From NCBI RefSeq assembly GCF_003852425.1, contig NZ_QAJN01000002.1, positions 352,787 to 416,786 of the forward strand: a stretch of 64,000 bases of DNA. Reading direction: 5' to 3'. A program made the position numbers and the translations under genes. Origin of the DNA: Paucibacter sp. KBW04 (GTDB taxonomy: Bacteria > Pseudomonadota > Gammaproteobacteria > Burkholderiales > Burkholderiaceae_C). The notes under the pieces were generated by a model. It was given only the letters and a program-made list of their open reading frames with translations, did not search any database and was not told the DNA's origin. Below are positions 26,856 through 36,131 of this stretch, one piece after another (position 1 is the first letter of the stretch; each line of letters starts with the position of its first letter).

Positions 26856-28480
26856 TGGATTTTTTGAAGCAAGCCGGCGGTCGAGCCGTCCAGCCCGCCG
26901 GCATCGCCATTGCTCAGGCGCGGCAGCAGCTTGTTGCACAAGGCCTTGCCCAGCTCCACACCCCATTGGTCAAAGCTGTTGATGCCCCAGAGCGCACCGC
27001 TGACAAACACACGATGCTCGTAAAGCGCGATCAAGGCGCCCAGGGAGCGTGGGCTCAACTCGTCCAGCAAGAGGGTCGTGCTGGGGCGATTGCCAGGGAA
27101 GCTGCGATGACGGGCCAGCACCTCGGACGCCAAGGTCTTGGAGGCCGTCGGTGCCTGCTCGCCCAGGGCTTCCTCATAGGACTTGCCCTGCATCAGGGCC
27201 TGGGACTGCGCCAGGCAGTTGGCCAGCAATTTCAAATGCTGATCGGCCAGGCTGCGGGCCAGATCGCCCTGCACATGGGCCCCGAAATTGGGCTTCTTGA
27301 CGGCGATGAATTCCACCGGGATCACATCCGTGCCCTGGTGCAACATCTGGAAGTAAGCATGCTGGCCGTTGGTACCCGCCTCACCCCATACCACAGGGCT
27401 GGTGGCATAGGGCAAGACCTGACCCTGCAGGTCAACACCCTTGCCATTGCTCTCCATCTCCAGTTGCTGCAGATAGGCCGGCAGGCGCTTCAGCCCTTGG
27501 TGATACGGCGCCACGCTGCGGCTGCTGAAGCCGTGGAAATTGCGATACCAAATATCCAGCAAGCCCAGCAGCACCGGTGCATTGCGCTCCAGCGGCGTGT
27601 GAGCGAAATGCTCGTCCATGGCATGGGCCCCGGCCAACAGGCTGCGGAAGTTGTCGGCCCCAATGGCAATAGCAATCGGCAGGCCGATCACCGACCACAG
27701 CGAGTAGCGCCCGCCCACCCAGTCCCAAAAGCCAAACGTGGTCTGGATGCCGAAGGCCGCCGCCGCCGCGGTATTGCTGCTGGTGGCGACAAAGTGACGC
27801 GCCACATCGGCTTCAGACTTTCCTGCGGCCAGGAACCAGGCCTTGGCCGACTGCGCATTGGCCAGGGTTTCTTGCGTGGTGAAGGTCTTGGAGGCAATCA
27901 CGAACAGCGTCGTGGACGCCTTCAAATCCCGCAGCACACCGGCCAAATCATGGCCGTCCACATTGGAGACAAAGTGCAGCTTCAGCCCCGGCTGGGTGTA
28001 GGACTGCAAAGCCCCCACCACCATGGCCGGGCCCAGATCGCTGCCGCCAATGCCGATGTGGACCACATCGGTGATCCCGCTGCGGGCCGTGTCGCGCACG
28101 CTTTCGGCATAAGCCAGCATGGCGGCCAGCGAGGCTTGCACCTCCGCGCTGAACAGGCCCGCGCCCGCCGGGGCGCGCAAGGCCGTGTGCAGCACGGCGC
28201 GATCCTCGGTCAGATTGACCGGCGCGCCGGCCAGCAAGGCCTCGCGTTGTGATTCCAGCCCGCAGTCACGGGCCAGTTGCAAGAGCAAGTCCAGCGTGGC
28301 GGTGTCGATGCGGTTTTTGGACAAGTCCACAAACAGCTCCGGCGCAGCGATGCTCCAGTGGCCGAAGCGATCGGCCTCCGCTGCGAAGGCCTGCCGCACA
28401 TCAAAGTCGCGGCCGCTGGCATTGAAATGCGCTTGCAACAGTGCCCAAGCTGGGCTTTGATCACAACGCGAAATCCCCAT
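26852..28480 (-). CDS. pgi: Glucose-6-phosphate isomerase
   Basis: A 542-residue cytoplasmic enzyme interconverting glucose-6-phosphate and fructose-6-phosphate. GIGGSDLGPAMVV and the SIS-domain loop SKTFTTQETL bind phosphate. GEAGTNGQHAYFQMLHQG contains the active-site Glu and His, and the C-terminal FDQWGVELGK provides the lysine region. The ATG at 28480 (AAGGA close upstream) lies 5 bp after the transaldolase stop; the frame is open further upstream through tal but that part is not coding for Pgi. Second gene of the tal - pgi - HAD operon. Confidence 0.95.
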   Translation of the reverse strand: MGISRCDQSPAWALLQAHFNASGRDFDVRQAFAAEADRFGHWSIAAPELFVDLSKNRIDTATLDLLLQLARDCGLESQREALLAGAPVNLTEDRAVLHTALRAPAGAGLFSAEVQASLAAMLAYAESVRDTARSGITDVVHIGIGGSDLGPAMVVGALQSYTQPGLKLHFVSNVDGHDLAGVLRDLKASTTLFVIASKTFTTQETLANAQSAKAWFLAAGKSEADVARHFVATSSNTAAAAAFGIQTTFGFWDWVGGRYSLWSVIGLPIAIAIGADNFRSLLAGAHAMDEHFAHTPLERNAPVLLGLLDIWYRNFHGFSSRSVAPYHQGLKRLPAYLQQLEMESNGKGVDLQGQVLPYATSPVVWGEAGTNGQHAYFQMLHQGTDVIPVEFIAVKKPNFGAHVQGDLARSLADQHLKLLANCLAQSQALMQGKSYEEALGEQAPTASKTLASEVLARHRSFPGNRPSTTLLLDELSPRSLGALIALYEHRVFVSGALWGINSFDQWGVELGKALCNKLLPRLSNGDAGGLDGSTAGLLQKIQ

Positions 28481-28485
28481 AGTCC

Positions 28486-29430
28486 TTAACTCGCAATCAT
28501 CTGATCCAGTTTGGCCGAGTCGATGGCAAACAGGCGGATACCTTCGGCCAGCTTTTCGGTGGCCATGGCATCCTGGTTGAGGGCAAAGCGGAAGCCCGCT
28601 TCGTCGAAAGAAACATGCGCAATCTCGGCCTTGGCCGCGGCCTCGGCGTCCAGGGCGCGCGGCAGGGCGGCGTCCAGAGCTTGAAGCTGGCTGAGCAGAT
28701 CGGGGCTGATGGTCAGCAGATCGCAACCCGCCAGGGCTTGAATCTGACCCACATTGCGGAAGCTCGCACCCATGACCTCGGTCTTGATGCCGTGCTTTTT
28801 GTAGTAGTTGTAGATCTGGGTGACCGACTTGACGCCCGGGTCATTGGCACCCGACTGAGCGACCTCATCCCATGCCGAGCCGGCGCTCTTTTTGTACCAG
28901 TCGTAGATACGGCCAACAAAGGGCGAGATCAGCTGGATGCCCGCCTCACCGCAGGCCACGGCCTGGCAGAAGGAGAACAGCAGGGTCAGATTGCAGTGGA
29001 TGCCTTCGCACTCCAGCTCGGCGGCGGCTTGAATGCCTTCCCAGGTGGAAGCGATCTTGATCAGCACCCGCTCGCGGCCCACGCCGGCGGCCTCGTACAA
29101 GGCCATGATGCGGCGGGCGCGCGCCACGGTGGCGGCCTTGTCAAAGCTCAGGCGCGCATCGACCTCGGTGGACACGCGGCCGGGCACGACCTTGAGGATC
29201 TCCAAGCCAAAGCGCACCAGCACTTGATCCACGATCTCATCCAGCGGCTTGGCCTTATGGGCGGCCACCGTGTCCTTCAACAGTGGCGCGTAATCAGGCG
29301 ACTGCACGGCCTTGAGGATCAGCGAGGGGTTGGTGGTGGCATCGCGCGGCGCGAACTGAGCCAGTTGCAGGAAGTTACCGGTGTCGGCGACCACGGTGGT
29401 GAGGGATTTGAGTTGGTCGAGTTGGTTCAT
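28486..29430 (-). CDS. tal: Transaldolase (TalB type)
   Basis: A 314-residue class I transaldolase of the non-oxidative pentose phosphate pathway. The Schiff-base lysine is K125 in [20 protein letters not shown] and the C-terminal [10 protein letters not shown] are further family motifs. Length matches TalB. It heads the minus-strand operon tal - pgi - HAD, divergent from zwf - hexR across 297 bp. Confidence 0.95.
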   Translation of the reverse strand: MNQLDQLKSLTTVVADTGNFLQLAQFAPRDATTNPSLILKAVQSPDYAPLLKDTVAAHKAKPLDEIVDQVLVRFGLEILKVVPGRVSTEVDARLSFDKAATVARARRIMALYEAAGVGRERVLIKIASTWEGIQAAAELECEGIHCNLTLLFSFCQAVACGEAGIQLISPFVGRIYDWYKKSAGSAWDEVAQSGANDPGVKSVTQIYNYYKKHGIKTEVMGASFRNVGQIQALAGCDLLTISPDLLSQLQALDAALPRALDAEAAAKAEIAHVSFDEAGFRFALNQDAMATEKLAEGIRLFAIDSAKLDQMIAS

Positions 29431-29727
29431 GGCAGGCGCGATGACAAAAGAGAGAAAACGGAGGAAAAGGGCAAACCCGTATTAGAACCGTTTCCCTGCG
29501 CTGGCTTGGCGGCGGTGCAAGCAGAGCCAGACGACGGAGGGGCGGCGGGTTACAGCTCTGCTTGTCAAAAATCTCCCATGAACTTGCGGCGGATGAGGCC
29601 TCGGATTGACCGATTCAAGAAACTCCGGCATCATAATTCCAGAAACTTTGTTACATCGCAAACTCATTTTGCTTCACCCCGTCTGCCGCGGCAGACACCC
29701 GTACACCTTCTATCAAGGCCTAGCTCA
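29431..29727. promoter_or_regulatory. Divergent tal/zwf control region
   Basis: 297 bp between two divergent sugar-metabolism operons, one of which encodes HexR, so shared control is expected. The only dyad I can point to is TTTG - 8 - CAAA at 29647-29662, about 65 bp before zwf. This is short and not a proven HexR site. No convincing -35/-10 pair stands out on either strand. Confidence 0.3.
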
Positions 29728-31173
29728 ATGTCTTTTGATCTCGTTTTCTTCGGCGGCACCGGCGATCTCACCTGGAGAAAGCTGATGCCCGCGCTGTTCC
29801 AGGCCTTCCGCCACGGCAAGTTGCCCGCTGGCGGCCGCATCCTGGCCGTGGCCCGCGACGAGATGACGGACCAGGCCTATCGCGAATGGCTGAAGGCCCG
29901 CTTCCAGGAAGTGGACGGCAGCAAGCGTCCCAATGAGGAAGAGTTTGAGAAGTTCGCCGACCTGCTGCATTACCGCCGCATGGACTTGTCGCAGCCCGAG
30001 CATTACCAGCGTCTGAAGGACTGGCTGGGCGAACGGGCGGCCGATACCGTGGTGCTTTACCTGGCCACCAGCCCGCATCTGTTCACCCAGATCTGCCAGC
30101 AGCTGGGTGCGGCCGGCCTGAACCACGAGCGCATCCGCGTCGTGCTGGAGAAGCCCCTGGGCCATGACCTGGCCAGCGCCCAAGAGATCAACCAAGTCGT
30201 GCGCTCGGTGTTCAAGGAAGAGCAAGCCTTCCGCATCGACCACTATCTGGGCAAGCCTTCGGTACAGAATCTGATGGCCTTGCGCTTTGGCAATGCCTTG
30301 TTCGAACCCCTTTGGCGGCGTGAAAGCATCGCCAATATCCAGATCACCCTGGCCGAGCGCCTGGGCGTGGGCACCCGCGGCGGTTTCTACGACGGCACAG
30401 GCGCCCTGCGCGACATGATTCAGAACCATGCCTTGCAGCTGCTCACCATGATTGCCATGGAGCCGCCCTCCAGCAACGATGCCGACGCCATCCGCGACGA
30501 AAAGCTCAAGGTGCTGCGCTCACTGAAGCCCTTTACCGCCGAGAGCGTGAGCCGCGACGTGGTGCGCGGTCAGTACCGGGCCGGCTCCATCGAAGGCCAG
30601 GCCGTGCCCGGCTATCTGGACGAGGCCAAGGTGCCGGCCGACAGCCATTGCGAAACCTTTGTGGCTCTGCGCACCGAGGTGCAGAACTGGCGCTGGGCGG
30701 GTGTGCCCTTCTATCTGCGCACCGGCAAGCGCCTGGCGGAGCGGGACGCGCAAATCGTCATCAACTTCCGCCCCGTGCCCCACCCCATCTTCCCCGGCAC
30801 CAACCAGGCCAACCGCTTGGTGATCAAGCTGCAACCCGAGGACGGGCTGGAACTGCAATTGCTGGCGGCCAAGGGCGGAGCCCACGGCGAGGCGCTAACG
30901 CCGGTGTCCCTGGACCTGGACTTCGACAAAGCCTTTGCCGCCAACCGCGTCGGTGCTTACGAGCGCCTGCTGCTGGATGCCATCGCCGGCCGCTTGAACC
31001 TCTTTGTGCGTAGCGACGAACAAGAGCAGGCCTGGCGCTGGGTGGAGCCGATTTTGCACGCCTGGGCAGAGGACGACGCAGGCCCACGGCCCTATACCGC
31101 CGGCTCCTGGGGCCCGGCCGCTGCCAGCGCCCTGGTGGCGCGTGATGGCTTTGCCTGGGGTGAAGAGGAGTGA
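29728..31173 (+). CDS. zwf: Glucose-6-phosphate 1-dehydrogenase
   Basis: 481 residues from the ATG at 29728, oxidising glucose-6-phosphate to 6-phosphogluconolactone with NAD(P). The nucleotide-binding loop GGTGDL is at 9-14 and the active-site signature RIDHYLGK at 169-176. EKPLGHD and PFYLRTGKRL are also typical. The frame stays open far upstream through tal DNA, but similarity begins at this ATG. The stop overlaps the hexR start (GTGA). Confidence 0.95.
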   Translation: MSFDLVFFGGTGDLTWRKLMPALFQAFRHGKLPAGGRILAVARDEMTDQAYREWLKARFQEVDGSKRPNEEEFEKFADLLHYRRMDLSQPEHYQRLKDWLGERAADTVVLYLATSPHLFTQICQQLGAAGLNHERIRVVLEKPLGHDLASAQEINQVVRSVFKEEQAFRIDHYLGKPSVQNLMALRFGNALFEPLWRRESIANIQITLAERLGVGTRGGFYDGTGALRDMIQNHALQLLTMIAMEPPSSNDADAIRDEKLKVLRSLKPFTAESVSRDVVRGQYRAGSIEGQAVPGYLDEAKVPADSHCETFVALRTEVQNWRWAGVPFYLRTGKRLAERDAQIVINFRPVPHPIFPGTNQANRLVIKLQPEDGLELQLLAAKGGAHGEALTPVSLDLDFDKAFAANRVGAYERLLLDAIAGRLNLFVRSDEQEQAWRWVEPILHAWAEDDAGPRPYTAGSWGPAAASALVARDGFAWGEEE

Positions 31174-32036
31174 GCATCCTGGAGCGCGTGAAGGCCGCTC
31201 TGCCGGCCCTGCCGCCGGCCGAGCAGCGCGTGGCCAAGCTCTTGCTGAACGATGCGCGCGGCTTCGCCAATCTGCCGGTCAGCGAGCTGGCCGACCGGGC
31301 CCATGTCTCCAAGCCCACGGTGGTGCGCTTTTGCCGCAGCGTGGGCTATGACGGCCTGGCCGACTTCAAGCGCAAGCTGGCCGGCAGCGTCAACGAAGGC
31401 GTGCCCTTTGTGCACCGCGCGGTGGATGAGGATGAGAAGCCGGGCGACCTGATCGTCAAGGTGGTGGACAACGCGGTGGCCGCCCTGCTGCACTACCGCA
31501 ACGACGCCGCCAGCCATGCGTTTGAGCGCGCTATCAACGCCCTGGCCGAGAGCGCGCGCAACAACCGCCGCATCGAGTTTTATGGCGTGGGTAACTCGGG
31601 CATCGTGGCGCAGGACGCGCAGCACAAGTTTTTCCGCCTGGGCATCAACACCGCCGCCTGCAGCGACGGCCATGTGCAATTGATGAGCGCCACCATGTTG
31701 CAGGCGGGCGATTGCGCCGTCGTCATCAGCAACTCCGGTCGCAGCCGCGACCTGCTGGACGCCGCCGAGATCGCACGCAAAAAGGGGGCGACCATCATCA
31801 TCATCACCGCCAGCGGCTCGCCCCTGGCGGCCTTGGGCCAAAGCCAGGGTCAGATCTTGCTGGCGGTGGACCACCCGGAAGACTACGACCGCTACAGCCC
31901 CATGGTCTCGCGGCTTTTGCATCTGATCGCGGTCGATATTTTGACCACGGGCGTGGCCCTGCGTCTGGGGCAGACGCTGAGGCCCATGCTGCAGGAGATC
32001 AAACGCAATCTGCGCAGCAAGCGTTACGCGAACTGA
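31170..32036 (+). CDS. hexR: RpiR-family regulator HexR
   Basis: 288 residues from a GTG that overlaps the zwf stop. The N-terminal HTH_6 domain (VSELADRAHVSKPTVVRFCRS) is followed by a SIS sugar-phosphate-binding domain (about 110-250: FYGVGNSGIVAQDAQHKF, VISNSGRSRDLLDAAE). HexR represses central sugar genes such as zwf and is relieved by 2-keto-3-deoxy-6-phosphogluconate in the proteobacteria where it was studied. Its coupling to zwf fits that role. No edd or eda gene is in the window. Confidence 0.92.
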   Translation: MSILERVKAALPALPPAEQRVAKLLLNDARGFANLPVSELADRAHVSKPTVVRFCRSVGYDGLADFKRKLAGSVNEGVPFVHRAVDEDEKPGDLIVKVVDNAVAALLHYRNDAASHAFERAINALAESARNNRRIEFYGVGNSGIVAQDAQHKFFRLGINTAACSDGHVQLMSATMLQAGDCAVVISNSGRSRDLLDAAEIARKKGATIIIITASGSPLAALGQSQGQILLAVDHPEDYDRYSPMVSRLLHLIAVDILTTGVALRLGQTLRPMLQEIKRNLRSKRYAN

Positions 32037-32042
32037 TCGTGT

Positions 32043-32064
32043 CGGGCGGCTTGCAGGCCGCCCG
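32043..32064. terminator. Hairpin between convergent hexR and mlaB
   Basis: CGGGCGGC (32043-32050), TTGCAG, GCCGCCCG (32057-32064): a GC-only 8-bp stem in the 34-bp gap between convergent stops. Without T-runs, but well placed to end both transcripts. Confidence 0.55.
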
Positions 32065-32070
32065 CAGGGT

Positions 32071-32379
32071 TCAGGCCGGCAGCAACTCCGGCCACAGCAA
32101 CTCGGCCACGCCGTAGACCCGGGCCAGCTCTTGCAGCTTGGCCGGCACCTCGTGCAGCTGCAGCTGCACGCCCTCCTGGGCGCATAGACGGGCCGCGCTG
32201 ATCAAAAGCGTCAGCACGCCGGAATCAAAGTCTTGCAGATCCGCCGCGCTGATGCGCAGCTGCGCACCGGCGGCGCTGCGCACCTGCGCGGCCTCGGCCC
32301 GCAGACTGGCTTGCAGGGCCGTCCACAGCGTGGGCAGCTGCTCTAAGCGAACGGAGGCAGGCAGTTTGAGCATGGGCAT
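32071..32379 (-). CDS. mlaB: STAS-domain protein MlaB
   Basis: 102 residues, a STAS domain with LQDFDSGVLTLLISAARL at the conserved phospho-acceptor position (Ser in DSG). MlaB binds MlaF in the MlaFEDB inner-membrane complex and is needed for its stability and activity. It is the last gene of the mlaFEDACB operon, 11 bp after mlaC. Confidence 0.88.
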   Translation of the reverse strand: MPMLKLPASVRLEQLPTLWTALQASLRAEAAQVRSAAGAQLRISAADLQDFDSGVLTLLISAARLCAQEGVQLQLHEVPAKLQELARVYGVAELLWPELLPA

Positions 32380-32390
32380 GCAGCGCTGGC

Positions 32391-33068
32391 TCAGGCCTTG
32401 CCGTTACCGGCTGCGGCCTTCTGATTCTTGTCGGCCAAGGTCTTGATCAGGCCGTCGATGCCATTGGCACCGATCTCTTGCGCAAAGCTGTTGCGGTACT
32501 GATCGGCCAGCCAGATGCCCAGCACATTGACGTCATAAATCTTCCACAGGCCGGAAGACTTTTCCAGGCGGTAGTCCAGCTGGATCGGGTCACCCTTGCC
32601 GCGGATCTCTGTCTTCACCACCACCTCGGTGTCATCTGCGCTGGCACGCAGGGGCTTGAGCGCGATGGTCTGATCCTTCACCTGGGTCAGCGCGCCGGCA
32701 TAGGTACGCACCAGCAAGGTCTTGAACTCTTCCTGCAGGCGCTGCTGCTGGGCGGGCGTGGCCTGGCGCCAGAAGCGGCCCACGGCCGAGGAGGTCATGC
32801 GCTGGAAGTTCACATGGGGCATGACCTTGGTGTCGACCAGGTTGATGATTTTTTGAATATCACCGGCCTGAATGGCTTTGTCGGACTTGACCGCATCCAG
32901 GGTCTCCAGCGAGAGCTGGCGGATCAGTTGATCCGGTGCGGCATTGGCGTCCGCCGCCTGTGCCGGCAGGGCCGCAGCCCAGATCAGGCCAGCGGCCAGG
33001 GTGGCGGAGAAGAATCCGCGCTTCAACAGGTCTCGTTTGCTTGCATTCATTGCTGTCTGCTCTTTCAT
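32391..33068 (-). CDS. mlaC: Periplasmic phospholipid carrier MlaC
   Basis: 225 residues with a Sec signal peptide (likely cleavage after PAQA); Met7 at 33050 is an equally plausible start. The mature protein shows the Ttg2D/MlaC pattern: IQKIINLVDTKVMPHVNFQRMT, RFWRQATPAQQQRLQEEFKTLL, and LWKIYDVNVLGIWLADQYRNSF near the C-terminus. MlaC shuttles phospholipid between MlaA at the outer membrane and MlaD at the inner membrane. A 77-bp gap separates it from mlaA. Confidence 0.93.
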   Translation of the reverse strand: MKEQTAMNASKRDLLKRGFFSATLAAGLIWAAALPAQAADANAAPDQLIRQLSLETLDAVKSDKAIQAGDIQKIINLVDTKVMPHVNFQRMTSSAVGRFWRQATPAQQQRLQEEFKTLLVRTYAGALTQVKDQTIALKPLRASADDTEVVVKTEIRGKGDPIQLDYRLEKSSGLWKIYDVNVLGIWLADQYRNSFAQEIGANGIDGLIKTLADKNQKAAAGNGKA

Positions 33069-33145
33069 TCTTCAATCGTTCGGTCGGAAGGCCTTAGCTA
33101 GAACGCCGCAGGCCTTGCTTGGGTTCACAAGAATTCGCTCAGAAC

Positions 33146-33907
33146 TCAGGGACCGGCTTGGGGATTCTCTGCAGGCGGCTTCTCCGGCGTCAGCACTTCG
33201 TACTCGTCGTCATCGCTGAAGCTGCCGCGACGCTGCAGATAGGCATCGCGGTAGAAGGTGTATTTGTCCAGAGCAATGCCTTCCAGCATCTGGCTGGCAC
33301 GCAGGAAGTTGGAGCGCGCATTGATGGTTTGCAAGCTGTAAATCGCCACCTTGGCCGAGCCCTCCTTGAACACCAGCGAGGGCGAAGCGGCATAGTCCCA
33401 GGGCAAGGCCAGGCTGTCTCGCACCGAGGAGGGGCCGAAGATCGGCCAGACGATGTAGGCGCCGGTACCCAGGCCCCAGCGGCCAAAGGTCTTGCCCAGG
33501 TCTTCACTCTTCTTCTCGAGACCCACCTCGGTGGAGACATCGATCAGGCCGCCAAAACCCAACACGGTATTGACCGCAAAGCGCATGCCCTGTTCCACCC
33601 CTGCCTTCAAGCGCCCTTGCAAGAACAGATTGACGGTGGACCAAGCATCGTTGACGTTGCCAAAAAAGTTGTCGATGGACAGACGGACGGGCGCGGGCAC
33701 GATGTCTCGATAAGCCGTGGCCACCGGCACCAGCACATGCTCGTCAATCGCATCGTTGAAGCTGAAGACCTTGCGGTTCCAAGACTCCCAAGGGTCCAAT
33801 TTCTGGCCCGGCGCGCCGGGGCCACGCAGATTGGCGCAAGCACTGAGCATCAAGGCCATGCACAGCAGCACGAAGGCGCGTAGGACAGGGGCGAGGCCTG
33901 CCCTCAT
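33146..33907 (-). CDS. mlaA: Outer-membrane lipoprotein MlaA (VacJ)
   Basis: A 253-residue lipoprotein with lipobox LSAC (Cys24). Family landmarks are DPWESWNRKVFSFNDAIDE, VRLSIDNFFGNVND, RFAVNTVLGFGGLIDVS and YIVWPIFGPSSVRDS. MlaA removes mislocalised phospholipid from the outer leaflet of the outer membrane. It lies inside the mla operon here, overlapping mlaD by 4 bp, whereas in Escherichia coli it is encoded elsewhere. The C-terminal tail is Pro/Glu-rich. Confidence 0.94.
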   Translation of the reverse strand: MRAGLAPVLRAFVLLCMALMLSACANLRGPGAPGQKLDPWESWNRKVFSFNDAIDEHVLVPVATAYRDIVPAPVRLSIDNFFGNVNDAWSTVNLFLQGRLKAGVEQGMRFAVNTVLGFGGLIDVSTEVGLEKKSEDLGKTFGRWGLGTGAYIVWPIFGPSSVRDSLALPWDYAASPSLVFKEGSAKVAIYSLQTINARSNFLRASQMLEGIALDKYTFYRDAYLQRRGSFSDDDEYEVLTPEKPPAENPQAGP

Positions 33908-34389
33908 GGCTTGGCTCCGCCAGCTGACGACCCGCTATCGGCCGCCTTGTTGTAGAGGAACTGGCCGATCAGGTTCTCCAGCACCACGGCGGACTGGGTC
34001 TGCTTGATGCTGTCGCCGGCCACCAGATTCTTCTCGTCGGCACCGGGCTCCAGGCCAATGTACTGCTCGCCCAGTAGGCCGGCCGTCAGGATCTTGGCCG
34101 AGCTGTCCTTGGGGAAGGCCATCTTCTTCTGCAGGTTCAGCGTGACCTTGGCCTGAAAGCTTTTGTCATCGAAATTGATGGACTCCACCCGGCCGATGAC
34201 CACACCCGCGCTCTTCACCGCGGCATTGGCCTTGAGACCGCCGATATTGTCGAACTTGGCCGTCACCTGGTAGGTTTCGTCAAAGTTCAGGCTCAGCAGA
34301 TTGCCGGCCTTGAGGGCCAGGAACAGCAAGGCGGCGCCGCCCAAGAGGACAAAAAAACCGACCGCCGCATCATGTCGAGAGGCTTGCAT
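33904..34389 (-). CDS. mlaD: Lipid-binding MCE protein MlaD
   Basis: 161 residues from the ATG at 34389, which has GGAGT upstream; the frame can be extended four codons to a TTG. One N-terminal membrane span (about 8-26) and one MCE domain (YQVTAKFDNIGGLKANAAVKSAGVVIGRV, then GLLGEQYIGLEPGA). MlaD forms a hexameric periplasmic ring on MlaFEB. It overlaps mlaA by 4 bp. Confidence 0.93.
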   Translation of the reverse strand: MQASRHDAAVGFFVLLGGAALLFLALKAGNLLSLNFDETYQVTAKFDNIGGLKANAAVKSAGVVIGRVESINFDDKSFQAKVTLNLQKKMAFPKDSSAKILTAGLLGEQYIGLEPGADEKNLVAGDSIKQTQSAVVLENLIGQFLYNKAADSGSSAGGAKP

Positions 34390-34424
34390 GCCGTACTCCA
34401 AAAACTAGCTAATTCAAAAAATTC

Positions 34425-35213
34425 TCAGATGGAGAACATCATGGCCGTCAGCACAAAGTCCAGTGCCAACACCGCCAAGGATGAAACCACCACGGTCCGC
34501 GTCGTGGCCTGAGCCACGCCTTCGGGCGTGGGCTTGCAGGCATAGCCTTGCAACAAGGCCACAAAGGTCACGGTCACGCCAAACACAAGGCTCTTGACCA
34601 CGCCATTGCCAACGTCGGCGAACACATCCACCCCGCCCTGCATCTGCGACCAGAAGGCACCGGCGTCGATGCCGATCAGCACGACTGCCACCAGCCAACC
34701 GCCGATCACGCCGATGGCCGAGAACAAGGCCGCCAGCAAGGGCATGGCAATCACCCCGCCCCAGAATCGTGGCGCCAGCACCCGGGTCAGCGGGTCCACG
34801 GCCATCATCTCCATGGCGGTCAATTGCTCGCCGGCCTTCATCAAACCGATCTCGGCCGTTAACGAAGTACCGGCCCGGCCAGCAAACAGCAAGGCGGCCA
34901 CCACGGGCCCCAGCTCGCGCACCAGACTCAAGGCTACCAACAGGCCCACGGCCTCGGCCGAACCATAACGTTGCAAGGTGTAATAACCCTGCAGCGCCAG
35001 CACAAAGCCAACGAACAGGCCCGACACGCCGATGATGGACAGCGAGCGGTTGCCCAAAAAATAGACCTGGTCGCGCACCAGGCCAAAACGCAGCAAAGCC
35101 TGGGGTGAACGCGCCAGGATCTGCGTCAGCAAGCGCGCACCAGCGCCCACGCTGGCCAGCTGCTCGCGCGTGGCCAGGCCCAGCCTGGCCAGAAAATTGG
35201 GCCGGCCGCTCAT
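34425..35213 (-). CDS. mlaE: Permease MlaE
   Basis: A 262-residue polytopic permease of the MlaE/YrbE family, with the conserved core GFVLALQGYYTLQRYGSAEAVG, LVRELGPVVAALLFAGRAG and the EIGLMKAGEQLTAMEMMAVDP coupling helix. It overlaps mlaF by 4 bp (ATGA). Confidence 0.95.
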   Translation of the reverse strand: MSGRPNFLARLGLATREQLASVGAGARLLTQILARSPQALLRFGLVRDQVYFLGNRSLSIIGVSGLFVGFVLALQGYYTLQRYGSAEAVGLLVALSLVRELGPVVAALLFAGRAGTSLTAEIGLMKAGEQLTAMEMMAVDPLTRVLAPRFWGGVIAMPLLAALFSAIGVIGGWLVAVVLIGIDAGAFWSQMQGGVDVFADVGNGVVKSLVFGVTVTFVALLQGYACKPTPEGVAQATTRTVVVSSLAVLALDFVLTAMMFSI

Positions 35214-36049
35214 ACGTCCTGCTCCAGGCCAAAGTCCTGCGCGACCGGCGTGGCGGGCTGATGAAAGCGCACCGGGCCATCGGCGTGGGCGCCCACAAAC
35301 TGCTTGACCAAGGGATCCGCGCTATGCCGCAGCTCATCCGGCGTGCCTTGGGCCACCACACGGCCGTTGGCAATCATGGCCACCTCGTCGGCGATGGCAA
35401 AGGTTTCATGCAAATCATGGGAAACAATGATGCTGGTCAGGCCAAGCGCATCATTCAAATCTCGAATCAGCCGCGCCGCCACACCCAGGGAAATCGGGTC
35501 CAGGCCGGCGAAAGGCTCGTCGTACAAAACCAGGTCCGGGTCCAGGGCGATGGCCCGCGCCAAGGCTACCCGGCGCGCCATGCCACCCGACACCTCAGAC
35601 GGCATCAAGTCGCGCACACCGCGCAGGCCCACCGCATTGAGCTTCATCAGCACCAGATCGCGGATCATGGCCTCGGGCAGCTTGGTGTGCTCGCGCAAGG
35701 GGAAGGCCACGTTCTCGAACACCGAGAGATCGGTGAACAAGGCGCCGAATTGGAACAGCATGCCCATACGGCGACGCACGGCGTAGAGTTGATCGCCACC
35801 CAGCTGCGCCAGATCTTGACCATCGAACAAGACCTGACCCTTGAAGGGCCGAATCTGCCGCCCCAAGAGCCGCAAGACCGTGGTCTTGCCGCCACCCGAA
35901 GTGCCGATCAAGGCCAGCACCTTGCCACGCCGCACCTTCAGATTGACCGACTCCAGAATCACCCGGTCGCCATAGCCGCAGCTGACATCGCGCAACTCGA
36001 TCAGAGCGGTTTCTTCTTCAGTGGAATTCAAGTAGGTGGTAGACGCCAT
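35210..36049 (-). CDS. mlaF: ABC ATPase MlaF
   Basis: A 279-residue ABC ATPase with Walker A GTSGGGKT at 49-56, signature VSGGMARRVALARAIA and Walker B LVLYDEPFAGLDP, followed by the H-loop VSHDL. It energises the MlaFEDB lipid transporter. It is the first gene of the operon; the 82-bp gap upstream to the TonB-like gene holds no clear terminator, so its promoter may lie there. Confidence 0.95.
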   Translation of the reverse strand: MASTTYLNSTEEETALIELRDVSCGYGDRVILESVNLKVRRGKVLALIGTSGGGKTTVLRLLGRQIRPFKGQVLFDGQDLAQLGGDQLYAVRRRMGMLFQFGALFTDLSVFENVAFPLREHTKLPEAMIRDLVLMKLNAVGLRGVRDLMPSEVSGGMARRVALARAIALDPDLVLYDEPFAGLDPISLGVAARLIRDLNDALGLTSIIVSHDLHETFAIADEVAMIANGRVVAQGTPDELRHSADPLVKQFVGAHADGPVRFHQPATPVAQDFGLEQDV

Positions 36050-36131
36050 GAGCCTCGGGCAGTCGGACCCCAGGCCCGATGGACGAAAGCGACATCATAG
36101 GGGAAACACCCGAGGGCTGCTGAGGGCGGGC

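Noticed and set aside
28615-29727. Upstream in-frame extension of zwf
   Set aside because: It runs antisense through tal; Zwf similarity begins at the ATG at 29728.
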